Position numbers and translations under genes: made by a program
Shown: positions 5,407 through 5,527 of the stretch, in pieces
How positions within the stretch are numbered: the first letter of the stretch is position 1
Layout: each line of letters begins with the position of its first letter
Notes under the pieces: generated by a model
Database searches by the model: none
What the model saw: the letters and a program-made list of their open reading frames with translations, nothing else
Told to the model about the DNA's origin: nothing
Origin: Acidimicrobiales bacterium
GTDB lineage: Bacteria; Actinomycetota; Acidimicrobiia; Acidimicrobiales; CADCSY01
Direction of reading: 5' to 3'
Length of the DNA: 5,527 nucleotides
Assembly (NCBI GenBank): GCA_030447125.1
Contig: JAUJLZ010000045.1
Location: 3,128-8,654, forward strand

Positions 5407-5409
<3 letters not shown>
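5368..5409 (-). other. Overlapping inverted repeats between dapB and the first Asp23 gene
   Basis: Two perfect 7-bp inverted repeats share bases. CCCCCTG (5368-5374) pairs with CAGGGGG (5400-5406), and TGACCCC (5373-5379) pairs with GGGGTCA (5403-5409), which includes the dapB stop codon. In the - strand RNA they cannot form at once. The first uses the G-run bordering the Asp23 ribosome site; the second leaves it free. No U-run follows, so neither looks like a standard terminator. No promoter could be recognised in this 53-bp gap. Confidence 0.4.

Positions 5410-5527
<118 letters not shown>

Overview
The window is GC-rich, with third codon positions mostly G or C, frequent GTG starts and tightly packed genes. 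It reads as the chromosome of a high-GC actinomycete (Actinomycetota). An Acidimicrobiia-like lineage is possible, but that is a guess. The best clue is the set of Asp23/Gls24, DUF2273, DUF6286 and AmaP-like genes, a combination I know from actinobacterial genomes such as Streptomyces. There are two gene blocks facing each other, and their stop codons are 4 bp apart at about 2520.

Left block (+ strand, 28-2519): a divergent DedA/VTT-type membrane protein overlaps by 4 bp (ATGA) a DUF885-family putative metallopeptidase with an intact HEAVPGHH motif. The two are probably translationally coupled. No shared substrate can be read from the sequence.

Right block (- strand, 5527-2524), in transcription order: the 3' end of dapB (lysine/diaminopimelate synthesis, cut by the window edge), a canonical Asp23/Gls24 protein, a short divergent Asp23-like protein with an acidic tail, a small J-domain protein, a DUF2273 two-helix membrane protein, a second full-length Asp23/Gls24 protein, a DUF6286 two-helix membrane protein and an AmaP-like two-helix membrane anchor. 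Junctions are overlaps of 1-4 bp or gaps of 4-30 bp, so the seven genes after dapB look like one transcription unit, possibly read through from dapB. By analogy with the Staphylococcus Asp23-AmaP system, the likely picture is a peripheral Asp23 coat on the inner face of the membrane, held by DUF6286/AmaP anchors and DUF2273, and involved in envelope homeostasis.

The most notable points are a J-domain co-chaperone placed inside the Asp23 operon, the internal diversity of the module (three Asp23-type proteins and three small membrane proteins), and tandem duplications lying exactly on two stop/start junctions. One of these creates a nine-codon minicistron. No tRNA, rRNA, CRISPR array, insertion sequence or phage gene was seen. 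No stretch over 300 bp lacks a gene; the longest gap is 53 bp, between dapB and the first Asp23 gene.
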